The notes below the pieces were generated by a model. It did not search any database. It was given only the letters and a program-made list of their open reading frames with translations, and was not told the DNA's origin. DNA of 64,000 nucleotides from Pseudomonadota bacterium (GTDB taxonomy: Bacteria > Pseudomonadota > Gammaproteobacteria > Pseudomonadales > Azotimanducaceae): positions 1-64,000 of the forward strand of contig JAQBUI010000007.1 of the NCBI GenBank assembly GCA_027624035.1. Reading direction: 5' to 3'. Positions 1-7,812 of this stretch are shown piece after piece. A program made the translations under genes and the position numbers. Position 1 is the first letter of the stretch. Every line of letters begins with the position of its first letter.

Positions 1-219
1 TAGCCTCCCCTCTATGCGCTGGTTAGTGATGGTTTCCACCATCGCCTGGACCTCTCCTTCAGTCCAATATCGCCGGGCGCCGTACTTGCGGCCGGGGGGA
101 TAGACTCCGCTCTGAACGCGCTCCCAGAACGTCGAATGTGCCATCGGGATGACCGGGGGGATGCCTCTTTTCCGGTCGCCGTGGATGTGATTGGCGTCGT
201 ACAGCCGCTCGATGGTCAT
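1..219 (-). CDS. AlpA/excisionase-like DNA-binding protein (3' end cut by window edge)
   Basis: Reading from an ATG at 219 towards position 1 gives 73 open codons with no stop before the window edge, so the gene is partial at its C-terminus. The protein reads MTIERLYDAN at the start and later has a segment of the form STFWERVQSGVYPPGRKYGARRYW followed by TEGEVQ; this is the winged-helix layout of AlpA (MerR-like) regulators: a helix with S-x-x-W, a glycine turn, basic residues and an E-V-Q helix. AlpA proteins control integrase expression or act as excisionases in P4-like elements and genomic islands. It lies on the same strand as the integrase, 135 bp beyond the hypothetical gene, consistent with one integrated element. 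The family call rests on motif shape alone. Confidence 0.7.
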   Translation of the reverse strand, partial: MTIERLYDANHIHGDRKRGIPPVIPMAHSTFWERVQSGVYPPGRKYGARRYWTEGEVQAMVETITNQRIEGRL

Positions 220-354
220 AGCCCCTTTCCTGTGTTGTTGTAGACAGAAACTATGCTATGGCATCGGCGGCTATCCACAAAGGAAACTGAATAGCGTCTG
301 GAGAGGGGGTTGAGTTTCCAGTTGAGGGCCAGCGAGAAGCCGGGTTGAATCTCC

Positions 355-1011
355 CTATGGGGGCGTCTCCGGGGCCGCCCTGACGATATCTTCCAGCCGC
401 TTGCCGTCAGGGACCTGTATGCCCCTTATATCAAGCAGCACAGCGTTTGCCAATCGCGAGAATGGATCGTAAGGAGGCTCCCGTTTGATTCCCTTGATCT
501 TCTTCTTGCCGGTGAGTCGCCGATAGGCGCGGGACAGATCCCCAATGAGCAGATCCCGGTAGTGGAGATCATTCTCTCGGGGAGTCTCTCCTGGTCCCGA
601 TAACGCCTGCCCCTTTCGATAGCCAATTAGGGCGTCACTCGATCGCTTGGCTCGGTCTCCTAGTGCACGATAGCTGTTGCTAACAGTCAGTTTGTCACTT
701 TTTTTATACCTGCCTTTCCCCGGGTCCACCGCTATCACAAAAGAGATCATCGACAGCCGGTCAATCGCGTCAGCCAGTTCATTGGCCTTTTTACTCAAGT
801 CTGCGAGAGCGTCCCTTTGTTCCGCCGGCGCACCCTCCAAGTCATCCTGAAACGCGCGCAAGTGATAGTAGCCGGCGATCGCCTTTTCAGCTTCAGCGAC
901 AACAGCATCCGGCTCCGCGTCTATTTCAGCGGCGATTAACTGCAGATCTTTCCGGGTATGGTCCTTCACCGGGTATCCCCCCGGCCAATATTCGCTCTTG
1001 TCCTTGTCCAT
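355..1011 (-). CDS. hypothetical protein of the integrated element, 218 aa
   Basis: I do not recognise this protein. Starting at the ATG at 1011 (MDKDKSEYWPGG) it is 218 aa, soluble-looking, strongly charged, with no signal peptide or membrane segment. Residues ~30-100 are rich in Ala, Glu, Asp and Leu and look helical, possibly coiled coil; the middle has a basic patch (GKKKIKGIKRE). A longer reading starting at 1086 overlaps the integrase gene and encodes an unlikely Trp/His/Arg-rich leader, so it was not chosen. The start lies 5 bp after the integrase stop, which suggests co-transcription with the integrase. Function unknown; position suggests an accessory or cargo gene of the island. Confidence 0.75.
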   Translation of the reverse strand: MDKDKSEYWPGGYPVKDHTRKDLQLIAAEIDAEPDAVVAEAEKAIAGYYHLRAFQDDLEGAPAEQRDALADLSKKANELADAIDRLSMISFVIAVDPGKGRYKKSDKLTVSNSYRALGDRAKRSSDALIGYRKGQALSGPGETPRENDLHYRDLLIGDLSRAYRRLTGKKKIKGIKREPPYDPFSRLANAVLLDIRGIQVPDGKRLEDIVRAAPETPP

Positions 1012-1016
1012 GCCGT

Positions 1017-2213
1017 CTATTTTTCTTTGGCGTAGGCAATCACGTTGATGGTGCCACCACGCAGGGCGGCAAGGTAGTCTGCCCATTGATCCATCATGCG
1101 CTTTCGTTCTTCGAGCCTGGCGGATCGGTTGTAGGCTGCCGCAACCTGATTGCGTTGGGCGTGCGCCAGCTGCAGTTCAATCACCTCCGGTGGCCAGCCC
1201 TGCTCATGCAGAAGGGTCGATGCCATGGCTCGGAATCCATGAGCCGTCATCTCGTCGCCGGCGTAGCCCATCCCCCGCAGCGCCATGTTTACGGTGTTCT
1301 CGGACATTGGCCTCCCGGGGCGAAGTGATTCGAATATGAGGGACCGATGCCCGGTGAGTGGCAGCAGCTCCCTGAAGGCCGCCACAGCGGCGCGGGATAG
1401 CGGCACCAGGTGTTCCCGCTTCATCTTCATCCGCTCGCCAGGGATGCGCCAGACGCCTTCCTGCAGGTCAACCTCGGGCCACGTGGCAAGGCGCAGCTCC
1501 CCCGGCCGGACGAAGGTCAGCGCCAGCAGTTCGAGTGCCAGGCGCGTCGCGGGATAGCCGGGATAGGCCTCGATGGAGCGCAGCAGCTGACCGACGCGCT
1601 GTGGGTCAGTGATCGCCGATCTGGACCGCGTGACGATGGGACGGAGCGCCCCCCGCAAATCGGCGGTAGGGTCCCTGCTCGCTCTGCCGGTGGCGACCGC
1701 ATAGCGAAAGATCTGACTCAGCCGTTGCCGGACCCGGTGCGCCGTCTCGTGATGCCCCCTGGCTTCGATGCGCCGTAGGGCGCGGAGAATCTCTGCCGCG
1801 TCGATTTCCGCTATGGGGAGATTCCCCAGGTAGGGGAACACATTGGCCTCCAGCTGGCCCAGGGTATTCCCTCGGGTGATGGGTGCCAGGTTGTCCCGCT
1901 TGTCCAGCCATTCGATCGCGATCGCCTTCAGGTCATTGATACCCGCGTTTCTCTGCGCTCGTCGGGCGGCGGCGGGATCAACCTCGTTGCGCAGCAGCTC
2001 CCGGGCCGCGTCCCGCTTGTCCCTTGCCTCTCTGAGGGTGACCTCTGGATAGGCTCCCAGGGCGAGGTGGTTTTCCCTGCCCCGGTAACGGTACTTGAAC
2101 CGCCACAATCTTGAACCTGTTGGGGTCACCAGCAGGTAGAGCCCTTTTTCGTCGAAACGCTTGTAGGGTTTCTCTGCCGGGCGTAGCGCACGGATGCCGG
2201 GAGCGGTGAGCAT
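1017..2213 (-). CDS. P4-type tyrosine site-specific integrase
   Basis: A 398 aa tyrosine recombinase that would integrate and excise the element at the neighbouring tRNA gene. The N-terminus (LTAPGIRALRPAEKPYKRFD then KGLYLLV) is the arm-type DNA-binding domain (DUF4102) of P4/CP4-57 integrases. The catalytic domain shows the first Arg in LTFVRPGELR (~235), the HGFRAMAS box with His and Arg (~322-325) and the nucleophile in AAAYNRSARLEERKRMM (Tyr ~360), so all core residues appear intact. The start at 2213 was preferred over an ATG at 2297 because it matches the family N-terminus and has GAGGAG 9 bp upstream. It is transcribed away from the tRNA, the usual arrangement for tRNA-targeting islands. 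Confidence 0.95.
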   Translation of the reverse strand: MLTAPGIRALRPAEKPYKRFDEKGLYLLVTPTGSRLWRFKYRYRGRENHLALGAYPEVTLREARDKRDAARELLRNEVDPAAARRAQRNAGINDLKAIAIEWLDKRDNLAPITRGNTLGQLEANVFPYLGNLPIAEIDAAEILRALRRIEARGHHETAHRVRQRLSQIFRYAVATGRASRDPTADLRGALRPIVTRSRSAITDPQRVGQLLRSIEAYPGYPATRLALELLALTFVRPGELRLATWPEVDLQEGVWRIPGERMKMKREHLVPLSRAAVAAFRELLPLTGHRSLIFESLRPGRPMSENTVNMALRGMGYAGDEMTAHGFRAMASTLLHEQGWPPEVIELQLAHAQRNQVAAAYNRSARLEERKRMMDQWADYLAALRGGTINVIAYAKEK

Positions 2214-2215
2214 TT

Positions 2216-2275
2216 GGGGGTACTCCTCGTCACAAAATGGCCAAATACCCCCAAATAGTACCCCACGGTACCCCC
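2216..2275. repeat. array of GGGGGTA/TACCCC repeats upstream of the integrase
   Basis: Three TACCCC(C) copies lie at 2246-2252, 2259-2264 and 2269-2275 (starts 13 and 10 bp apart), with one inverted copy, GGGGGTA, at 2216-2222 next to the integrase start. On the minus strand the motif reads as G4-5TA, twice preceded by TTT. Clustered short repeats beside an integrase gene and tRNA are typical of arm-type integrase binding sites or of an operator used by the integrase or AlpA. The repeats are seen directly; the role is inferred. Confidence 0.5.
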
Positions 2276-2292
2276 GGTTGGCTATGGAATTC

Positions 2293-2307
2293 ATCATAGT
2301 CTATGAT
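2293..2307. promoter_or_regulatory. perfect 15 bp palindrome in the integrase-tRNA interval
   Basis: ATCATAG-T-CTATGAT forms a perfect inverted repeat with 7 bp arms, about 80 bp upstream of the chosen integrase start. On the minus strand it contains TATGAT, a 5/6 match to a -10 element, though no good -35 is present at 17 bp. It is a candidate operator or excisionase site. A second, weaker inverted repeat (ACAGG...CCTGT) sits at 2315-2332. Confidence 0.4.
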
Positions 2308-2380
2308 ACCCGAAACAGGGCTGTAAGCCTGTATTGACGGGGGGGTTGTAAAATCTATCGGAAGGTATCGGATGGGGAGG

Positions 2381-2456
2381 TGGTGCCGGAAAGTGGACTC
2401 GAACCACCGACCAATTACTTACGAAGCAACTGCTCTACCAACTGAGCTATTCCGGC
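2381..2456 (-). tRNA. tRNA-Thr (anticodon CGU)
   Basis: On the minus strand the 76 nt fold into a full cloverleaf: acceptor GCCGGAA paired with TTCCGGC, D-arm GCTC/GAGC, anticodon stem GTTGC/GTAAT with loop TTCGTAA giving anticodon CGT, and T-arm GGTGG/CCACT with TTCGAGT loop. CCA is encoded at the 3' end. The anticodon reads ACG threonine codons. The 3' end faces the integrase gene, so the terminal part of the tRNA is the probable attachment site. In Pseudomonas aeruginosa a tRNA-Thr also lies next to the pilin locus. Confidence 0.97.
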
Positions 2457-2499
2457 ATGGCGCGCGATTATAGCGTATGACCATGGAAAGTGAAGACCA

Positions 2500-2916
2500 T
2501 CAGGGTGGGCTGAAGGTTCTCACCACCGGATCACCGCCCTGGGAGTGCGTGGCAGTGATGGTGTAGCCGCTTCCTCTGGCACACTCGGGAGAGGTCGCCC
2601 CATCGGTCGCACAGGCCACTACATAGGTCACGAGGTCCGCATCAGTCCCGGCTGACCAGCCAAGGCCACCGGTAGCGACCGAAGCACCAAGGCCGGTGGT
2701 TGGCGACGCCGGGTTGTAAGTACCCTCAACGTACTCCCCGCGGTCAAGGCGTCGCTCTTCCTGAAAGAGATGAATGGAATTCATGTTATCCACCATCACG
2801 CCGACCCGGGCCGTTTCGATATAATCGGTGTACATCGGTAGCGCCACAGCCGCAATGATGCCAATTACCGCGACCGTGACCATCAATTCGATGAGAGAAA
2901 ATCCGCGATTTATCAT
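2500..2916 (-). CDS. type IV pilin-like protein with C-terminal disulfide loop
   Basis: A 138 aa type IVa pilin homologue. The leader is very short (MINRG) and is followed by the PilD cleavage site G5/F6 and the hydrophobic N-terminal helix FSLIELMVTVAVIGIIAAVA, with Glu at mature position 5. Cys102 and Cys112 could close a pilin-type disulfide loop. An upstream ATG at 2922 (MDMINRG) is also possible; I chose 2916, which has GGGA at a workable distance, while the 2922 codon directly abuts it. It lies between the main pilin gene and tRNA-Thr, on the same strand as the pilin but beyond a strong terminator, so it needs its own promoter. It may be a second major pilin or a minor pilin; the sequence does not decide. 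Confidence 0.85.
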   Translation of the reverse strand: MINRGFSLIELMVTVAVIGIIAAVALPMYTDYIETARVGVMVDNMNSIHLFQEERRLDRGEYVEGTYNPASPTTGLGASVATGGLGWSAGTDADLVTYVVACATDGATSPECARGSGYTITATHSQGGDPVVRTFSPP

Positions 2917-3042
2917 GTCCATCCCACATTCGGGTTCGATGGGTCTACCATAAATCATTTTCCCGACGCTGAGAATCCGTGACGTGCCTGCGGTACGGGA
3001 TGTCCATCGCCTTCTACCCCACGGACAGGCAGAAATCCGGAC

Positions 3043-3070
3043 AAAAAAACCGGGGCAAGCCCCGGTTTTT
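3043..3070 (-). terminator. rho-independent terminator after the main pilin gene
   Basis: CCGGGGC (3050-3056) pairs with GCCCCGG (3059-3065); flanked by a run of A on the left and T on the right. Read on the minus strand, the hairpin ends in a T7 tract, 16-20 bp after the pilin stop. The flanking A/T runs make it potentially bidirectional. Confidence 0.9.
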
Positions 3071-3085
3071 CCAACTTCAAGCGTC

Positions 3086-3514
3086 TTACAGTTCTGAAGC
3101 AGCCGAAATCGTTTCGGTTTCTGCAGACAGATCCTGGTAAGCAGGCTTGGCGATTGTTACTGCAGTCGCGTCACCCGTTACACCGACGACACCAGTCGCG
3201 TCAACCGCAGCACTCTGGTAAGCCGCACCACCACCGGGAGCGAGGTTGCCACCCGGATTGAAGATGTCAATCCAGCCAGAGGCATCGGTCGGAACGGTGC
3301 TGCTCAGGCCAAGTGCAGCCTGGGTGTTGCCCTTCACGAAAGTGGATCGAGACAGTCGAACCGCTTCTTCAAAGTGCGAATTGACCTTCGTCATGTTGGC
3401 TGTCTTGATGTAGTCCTGATATGCAGGCAAGGCAACTGCAGCGAGGATACCGATGATCGCAACAACGATCATCAATTCGATCAAGGTAAAACCTTGTTGT
3501 AGTCTGTTGTTCAT
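3086..3514 (-). CDS. pilA: main type IV pilin (PilA-like)
   Basis: A 142 aa type IVa pilin: leader MNNRLQQG cut before Phe9, then [20 protein letters not shown] with Glu at mature position 5 and the usual YQDYIKTA continuation. The globular part is short, rich in Gly, Ala, Thr and Val, and contains no cysteine, so the C-terminal disulfide loop common in PilA proteins is absent. The start at 3514 has GGGAG 8 bp upstream; an ATG at 3538 would add an unneeded leader. It has a perfect sigma-54 promoter and its own terminator and is divergent from pilBCD, the arrangement of pilA in Pseudomonas. The likely major pilin, assembled by PilB/PilC after PilD processing. Confidence 0.92.
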   Translation of the reverse strand: MNNRLQQGFTLIELMIVVAIIGILAAVALPAYQDYIKTANMTKVNSHFEEAVRLSRSTFVKGNTQAALGLSSTVPTDASGWIDIFNPGGNLAPGGGAAYQSAAVDATGVVGVTGDATAVTIAKPAYQDLSAETETISAASEL

Positions 3515-3592
3515 AGCGCAAGCTCCCAAAATTTCCATTTAGTATGGCTTAAAAAACCACCGGAGTGCGTTTTCAAAGCTTAGCGATAAAAG

Positions 3593-3608
3593 AGCAACAT
3601 CCGTGCCA
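3593..3608 (-). promoter_or_regulatory. sigma-54 (RpoN) promoter of the main pilin gene
   Basis: The minus strand reads TGGCACGGATGTTGCT, an exact match to the -24/-12 consensus TGGCACG-N4-TTGCW. Transcription would begin near 3582, leaving a leader of about 67 nt. In Pseudomonas and relatives pilA is transcribed by RpoN with the activator PilR; rpoN itself is at 50587-52173 here. No pilR/pilS is in the window. Confidence 0.92.
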
Positions 3609-3695
3609 GCTTATTGCAACCGTTCGTCGGGATATCGGTGAAGGATTATGACCCGGACCGTCACTTTCATCAGGCCTTCAGTCAGTTTGGGTCAT

Positions 3696-3718
3696 AAAGT
3701 GACAATTTTTGTCACTTT
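3696..3718. promoter_or_regulatory. inverted repeat between pilA and pilB, candidate activator site
   Basis: AAAGTGACAA-TTT-TTGTCACTTT is a perfect inverted repeat with 10 bp arms, about 90-125 bp upstream of the sigma-54 element, where an enhancer-binding protein is expected. A further half site GTCACTTT lies at 3660-3667. It also sits just upstream of a possible pilB -10 (TATACT, 3748-3753), so it could act on both divergent units. PilR is the likeliest ligand; this is inferred. Confidence 0.6.
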
Positions 3719-3857
3719 TGGCGCTACCCACCCCTATTCATACGCTTTATACTTTGATTCTATTTTGTGGTTCAACGGCACCCGCTTGGGTGAACGATGA
3801 ATTCTCTCAGGTAGTCCAGGCTTTTCATGGACTTTCGGCACTCAGGATGGACTTGAT

Positions 3858-5576
3858 ATGGCTGCAAATCCGATTCAGCTCAGCGGCTTGGCTCGTCGAC
3901 TCGTCGAAGACAATCTTCTGGAAGAGGCGACGGCGAAAGACGCTTCTGACAAGGCGTCAAAAAAAAAAATCCCACTAGTCACCTACCTTGTCAAGAACGA
4001 TATCGTATCCTCCATGGCGATTGCCAACGCGGCGGCGGACGAGTTTGGCACCCCTCTGTTTGACATCTCCACCCTGGACGCAGAAGTCATCCCTAAGGTC
4101 GTGGATGAGGGGCTGATCAGAAAGTACCATGCCCTGCCAATCTTTCACCGGGGCAACCGGCTGTTCGTGGCCGTCTCTGATCCCACCAACCGGCAGGCAC
4201 TGCAGGACATCCAGTTCCAGACTGGCATCAATGCCGAGGAAATCCTGGTTGAAGAGAACAAGCTGGAGTCCTTTATCGAATCCTTCCTCGAATCTCAGGA
4301 GGGTGGCGGTCTGGGGGACCTCGGTGATGATGATGTTGATCTGGATATGGAGGCCGTCGATGAAGAAGGTGGCGGCCCGGAAGACGACGACACCGGCAGC
4401 ACCGCTGATGATACGCCCGTGGTTCGATTCATCAACAAGATGCTGATGGATGCCATTCGCGGCGGTTCCTCGGACCTGCACTTCGAGCCATTCGAGAAAG
4501 CCTACCGGGTTCGCTTCCGTACGGACGGCATCCTGCATGAGGTTTCGAGGCCCCCTGTCCATCTGGGGCCGAAGATCTCATCCCGCCTGAAAGTCATGTC
4601 CCAAATGGATATCTCCGAGCGCCGGGTTCCCCAGGATGGACGAATCAAACTCAAGATTTCCAAATCCAAAGCCATTGATTTTCGAGTCAATACACTGCCG
4701 GTATTGTTCGGCGAAAAACTGTGTCTGCGGATTCTCGACCCCAGCAGTGCCAAGATGGGGATCGACATGCTCGGCTACGAGGAAGAACAAAAAGCCATGT
4801 TCCTGGAGGCGCTGCACAAGCCCCAGGGCATGTTCCTGGTCACCGGGCCAACGGGTTCCGGCAAGACCGTGTCCCTGTACACCGGCCTCAACATCCTCAA
4901 CACTCCGGAATTGAACATCTCAACCGCCGAAGACCCCGTTGAAATCAACCTCGAAGGGATCAATCAGTGTCCTGTGAACCATAAAGTAGGGCTGGATTTC
5001 AGCGAGGCGTTGCGATCGTTCCTCCGGCAGGACCCCGACATCGTCATGGTGGGGGAGATTCGTGACCTTGAAACAGCCAACATCGCCATCAAGGCGGCGC
5101 AGACCGGCCACATGGTCATGTCCACGCTGCACACCAACAGTGCACCAGAGACCATCACCCGCTTGCGAAACATGGGCGTTGCAGCGTTCAACCTGGCCAC
5201 CTCTGTCAACCTGATCGTCGCCCAGCGGCTGGCCCGACGCCTGTGTGACTGCAAGACCAAGCTTGATATCCCCAGGAATGCGCTGATCGAAAAGGGTTTC
5301 TCTGAAACCGACGTGGATAGCGGTATCGAGGTGTTTGGCCCCAAGGGCTGCGACAAGTGTGGGGGGGCAGGTTACAAGGGCCGTGTGGGCATCTATGAAG
5401 TCGTCAAGATTACCGAGGATATCTCCAAGATCATCATGGAAGACGGTAACTCCATCGAAATCAAGGAAGTCTGCACCAAGGAAGGTTTTAACGACATCTT
5501 CCAGTCTGCGCTGGTCAAGGTGAAGAACGGCATGACCAGCCTGGATGAAGTTGACCGGGTCACCAGCGGCCATTAA
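3858..5576 (+). CDS. pilB: type IV pilus extension ATPase PilB
   Basis: A 572 aa cytoplasmic hexameric ATPase that powers pilus extension. An N-terminal MshEN-type domain (residues ~1-150) is followed by an acidic linker of Asp/Glu-rich residues (~155-185) and the secretion ATPase domain. Walker A is GPTGSGKT (~330), the Asp box and Walker B are seen in DPDIVMVGEIRDLETA, and a His box in GHMVMSTLHTNSAPETITRL. The zinc-binding tetracysteine is present as CDC ... CDKCGG near residues ~460-505. It begins a plus-strand operon-like run with pilC and pilD, divergent from pilA; the 106 bp before pilC holds no obvious terminator. Confidence 0.97.
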   Translation: MAANPIQLSGLARRLVEDNLLEEATAKDASDKASKKKIPLVTYLVKNDIVSSMAIANAAADEFGTPLFDISTLDAEVIPKVVDEGLIRKYHALPIFHRGNRLFVAVSDPTNRQALQDIQFQTGINAEEILVEENKLESFIESFLESQEGGGLGDLGDDDVDLDMEAVDEEGGGPEDDDTGSTADDTPVVRFINKMLMDAIRGGSSDLHFEPFEKAYRVRFRTDGILHEVSRPPVHLGPKISSRLKVMSQMDISERRVPQDGRIKLKISKSKAIDFRVNTLPVLFGEKLCLRILDPSSAKMGIDMLGYEEEQKAMFLEALHKPQGMFLVTGPTGSGKTVSLYTGLNILNTPELNISTAEDPVEINLEGINQCPVNHKVGLDFSEALRSFLRQDPDIVMVGEIRDLETANIAIKAAQTGHMVMSTLHTNSAPETITRLRNMGVAAFNLATSVNLIVAQRLARRLCDCKTKLDIPRNALIEKGFSETDVDSGIEVFGPKGCDKCGGAGYKGRVGIYEVVKITEDISKIIMEDGNSIEIKEVCTKEGFNDIFQSALVKVKNGMTSLDEVDRVTSGH

Positions 5577-5682
5577 GCTGAAGACCATCGCAGGTAAATC
5601 CGGTGAACTATGAGCGCCACTAACGCTACAATGGGCGCAACAACGGATGAACAACGCAAACGCGGGCAACAAGAGGTAGACC

Positions 5683-6912
5683 ATGGCAGCTGCCAATCAG
5701 GTTTTTGCGTACGAAGGTACCGATAAGGCGGGCCGCAAGGTCAAGTCTGAGTACACTGCAACCAACCTGAATGTGGCGAAGGCAGACCTTCGCAAACAAG
5801 GCATCAAGGTTAGCAAGATCAGCAAGAAGGGAGGCTTCTCCCTCAGTTCCCTGGGTGCCAAGATCACCCCTGGCGACATCGCCCTGTTTACCCGGCAGCT
5901 TGCCACCATGATGAAGGCAGGTGTCCCCCTGGTCCAATCCTTCGAGATTGTGGCGGATGGCATGGACAACCCCATGATGAAGGACATGATTCTGAAGATT
6001 CGCGATGAAGTATCTTCCGGTAACTCCTTCGCGGCCGCCATCAAGACCCAGCCCGACTATTTCGACGATCTGTTCTGCAACCTGGTCGAAGCCGGTGAGA
6101 ATTCCGGTGCGCTGGAAACCATGCTGGATCGGCTGGCCACCTACAAGGAGAAGACCGAGGCCCTGAAGGCAAAGATCAAGAGCGCGATGAACTACCCGAT
6201 CGCGGTCCTTGTCGTGGCTGGTACGGTATCCGGCATCTTGCTGGTCAAGGTGGTTCCCCAGTTCGAGGAGATCTTCGCGGGATTTGGCGCCGAGCTTCCC
6301 GAGTTCACCCAGTTGGTGGTCAACATGTCCAACTGGATGCAGGATTGGTGGTTCGTCATCATTGCGAGCATTGCAGCCATGCTGTATGCCTATAAATATG
6401 CCCACAAGCGATCCGTCGCGATCCAGGATGGCCAGGAACGCATCATGCTCAAGCTGCCAGTGATTGGCGACATTCTGGACAAGTCCTGCGTGGCTCGCTT
6501 CGCGCGGACCCTGTCTACCACTTTCGCGGCCGGTGTCCCCCTGGTGGACGCGCTCGAGTCCGTATCCGGCGCGGCTGGTAACATTGTGTACAAGACAGCC
6601 ATCCTGCAGATCAAGGAAGACGTATCCAGTGGCGGGCAGCTCAATGTATCCATGAAGCAGGCCGATGTCTTCCCCAACATGGTGATTCAGATGGTGGCCA
6701 TCGGCGAGGAGTCTGGGGCGCTTGATGGCATGCTGGACAAGGCCGCGACCTACTATGAGGAAATGGTCGACAACATGGTTGAAGGGCTGACCAGTCTTAT
6801 GGAGCCCATCATCATGGCATTCCTCGGGGTTGTCATCGGTGGGCTGATCATCGCGATGTACCTGCCCATCTTCTCCATGGGCGATGCCATCGGCGGTGGT
6901 GGCGGCCACTAG
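5683..6912 (+). CDS. pilC: type IV pilus inner membrane platform protein PilC
   Basis: A 409 aa polytopic inner membrane protein that couples PilB to pilin incorporation. It shows two copies of the T2SSF/GspF domain (residues ~70-195 and ~270-395), each with the F-x-R-Q/T-L ... G-V-P-L pattern (FTRQLATMMKAGVPLVQ and FARTLSTTFAAGVPLVD) and membrane segments around 175-195, 225-245 and 375-400. AGAGGT precedes the ATG by 6 bp. It ends in a Gly/His-rich tail (GGGGGH). The gene stands between pilB and pilD as in Pseudomonas. Confidence 0.96.
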   Translation: MAAANQVFAYEGTDKAGRKVKSEYTATNLNVAKADLRKQGIKVSKISKKGGFSLSSLGAKITPGDIALFTRQLATMMKAGVPLVQSFEIVADGMDNPMMKDMILKIRDEVSSGNSFAAAIKTQPDYFDDLFCNLVEAGENSGALETMLDRLATYKEKTEALKAKIKSAMNYPIAVLVVAGTVSGILLVKVVPQFEEIFAGFGAELPEFTQLVVNMSNWMQDWWFVIIASIAAMLYAYKYAHKRSVAIQDGQERIMLKLPVIGDILDKSCVARFARTLSTTFAAGVPLVDALESVSGAAGNIVYKTAILQIKEDVSSGGQLNVSMKQADVFPNMVIQMVAIGEESGALDGMLDKAATYYEEMVDNMVEGLTSLMEPIIMAFLGVVIGGLIIAMYLPIFSMGDAIGGGGGH

Positions 6913-6933
6913 GAAGGCTGTCCGGAAAGAGTT

Positions 6934-7812
6934 ATGACAGAATACCTGGCGACGCTCCAGGCTCACTACCCTGTTGCCATCGCACTCATCGCGCTGATGT
7001 TCGGCCTGATCATTGGAAGTTTTTTGAATGTTGTGATTCTTCGGCTGCCGGTCATGATGGACCGGGCTCTGACAGCCGAGGCCAGAGAAATCCTCGAATT
7101 ACCCGCAGAAGAACCCGCCGGGCCATTCAATCTGATCGTGCCGGATTCTCACTGCCCAAAGTGTGGCACGGCGATCAAACCCTGGCAGAATATCCCGGTC
7201 ATCAGCTACCTGTGGCTGCGCGGTCGCTGTGGCCACTGCAGCAACCCCATTGCGCTGCGTTACCCGCTCATTGAACTGACAACGGGACTCATGACGGCCA
7301 CGGTCATTGTGGTCCTTGGCGCCACCCCGGTTGGCTTCGCCGCCTGCCTTGTTACCTGGGTTCTTATTGCACTGGCCTGCATCGACTTCGATACCATGCT
7401 CCTGCCGGACAGCATTACGCTGCCCACGCTCTGGCTCGGCCTGCTCGTCAACTTCTTCGATGTCTTCGTTCACTTCGAGGACGCATTTATGGGCGCGATC
7501 GCAGGGTATCTGTCCCTATGGCTGGTATTCCATGCCTTCAAGCTCATCACCGGGAAAGATGGCATGGGCTATGGCGACTTCAAACTCCTGGCGATGCTGG
7601 GCGCGTGGCTGGGCTGGCAGGCTCTGCCGGTCATTGTGATTCTGTCTTCCTTTGCGGGCGTGATCATCGTGGGACTCCTGATTGTGTTTGGCCGCGACAA
7701 ATCACACCCGGTACCCTTTGGGCCATACCTCGCCATTGCCGGCTGGATGGCACTGCTGTGGGGCGAGACGATCATGGCCTGGTATTTGAACCTGACTGTG
7801 GGAGTAGCGTGA
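6934..7812 (+). CDS. pilD: prepilin peptidase / N-methyltransferase PilD
   Basis: A 292 aa inner membrane aspartic protease that cleaves prepilin leaders and methylates the new N-terminal residue. The cytoplasmic zinc loop has both CxxC pairs (CPKCG at ~72 and CGHCS at ~97). The two catalytic aspartates lie in CIDFDTMLLPD (~150) and in the GxGD motif of GMGYGDFKLLAMLG (~210). Hydrophobic segments match the eight-helix family topology. Both pilins encoded to the left carry substrates sites for it. Stop and the following coaE start overlap by one base (TGATG), indicating translational coupling. Confidence 0.96.
   Translation: MTEYLATLQAHYPVAIALIALMFGLIIGSFLNVVILRLPVMMDRALTAEAREILELPAEEPAGPFNLIVPDSHCPKCGTAIKPWQNIPVISYLWLRGRCGHCSNPIALRYPLIELTTGLMTATVIVVLGATPVGFAACLVTWVLIALACIDFDTMLLPDSITLPTLWLGLLVNFFDVFVHFEDAFMGAIAGYLSLWLVFHAFKLITGKDGMGYGDFKLLAMLGAWLGWQALPVIVILSSFAGVIIVGLLIVFGRDKSHPVPFGPYLAIAGWMALLWGETIMAWYLNLTVGVA

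Noticed and set aside
292-319. GGAAACT/AGTTTCC inverted repeat after the hypothetical gene
   Set aside because: Seven AT-rich pairs with a 14 nt loop and a poor T tract; too weak to call a terminator.
5626-6966. 446-codon minus-strand frame over pilC
   Set aside because: Antisense to a conserved gene with His/Asp/Gly-rich low-complexity translation; no homology look and no ribosome site.
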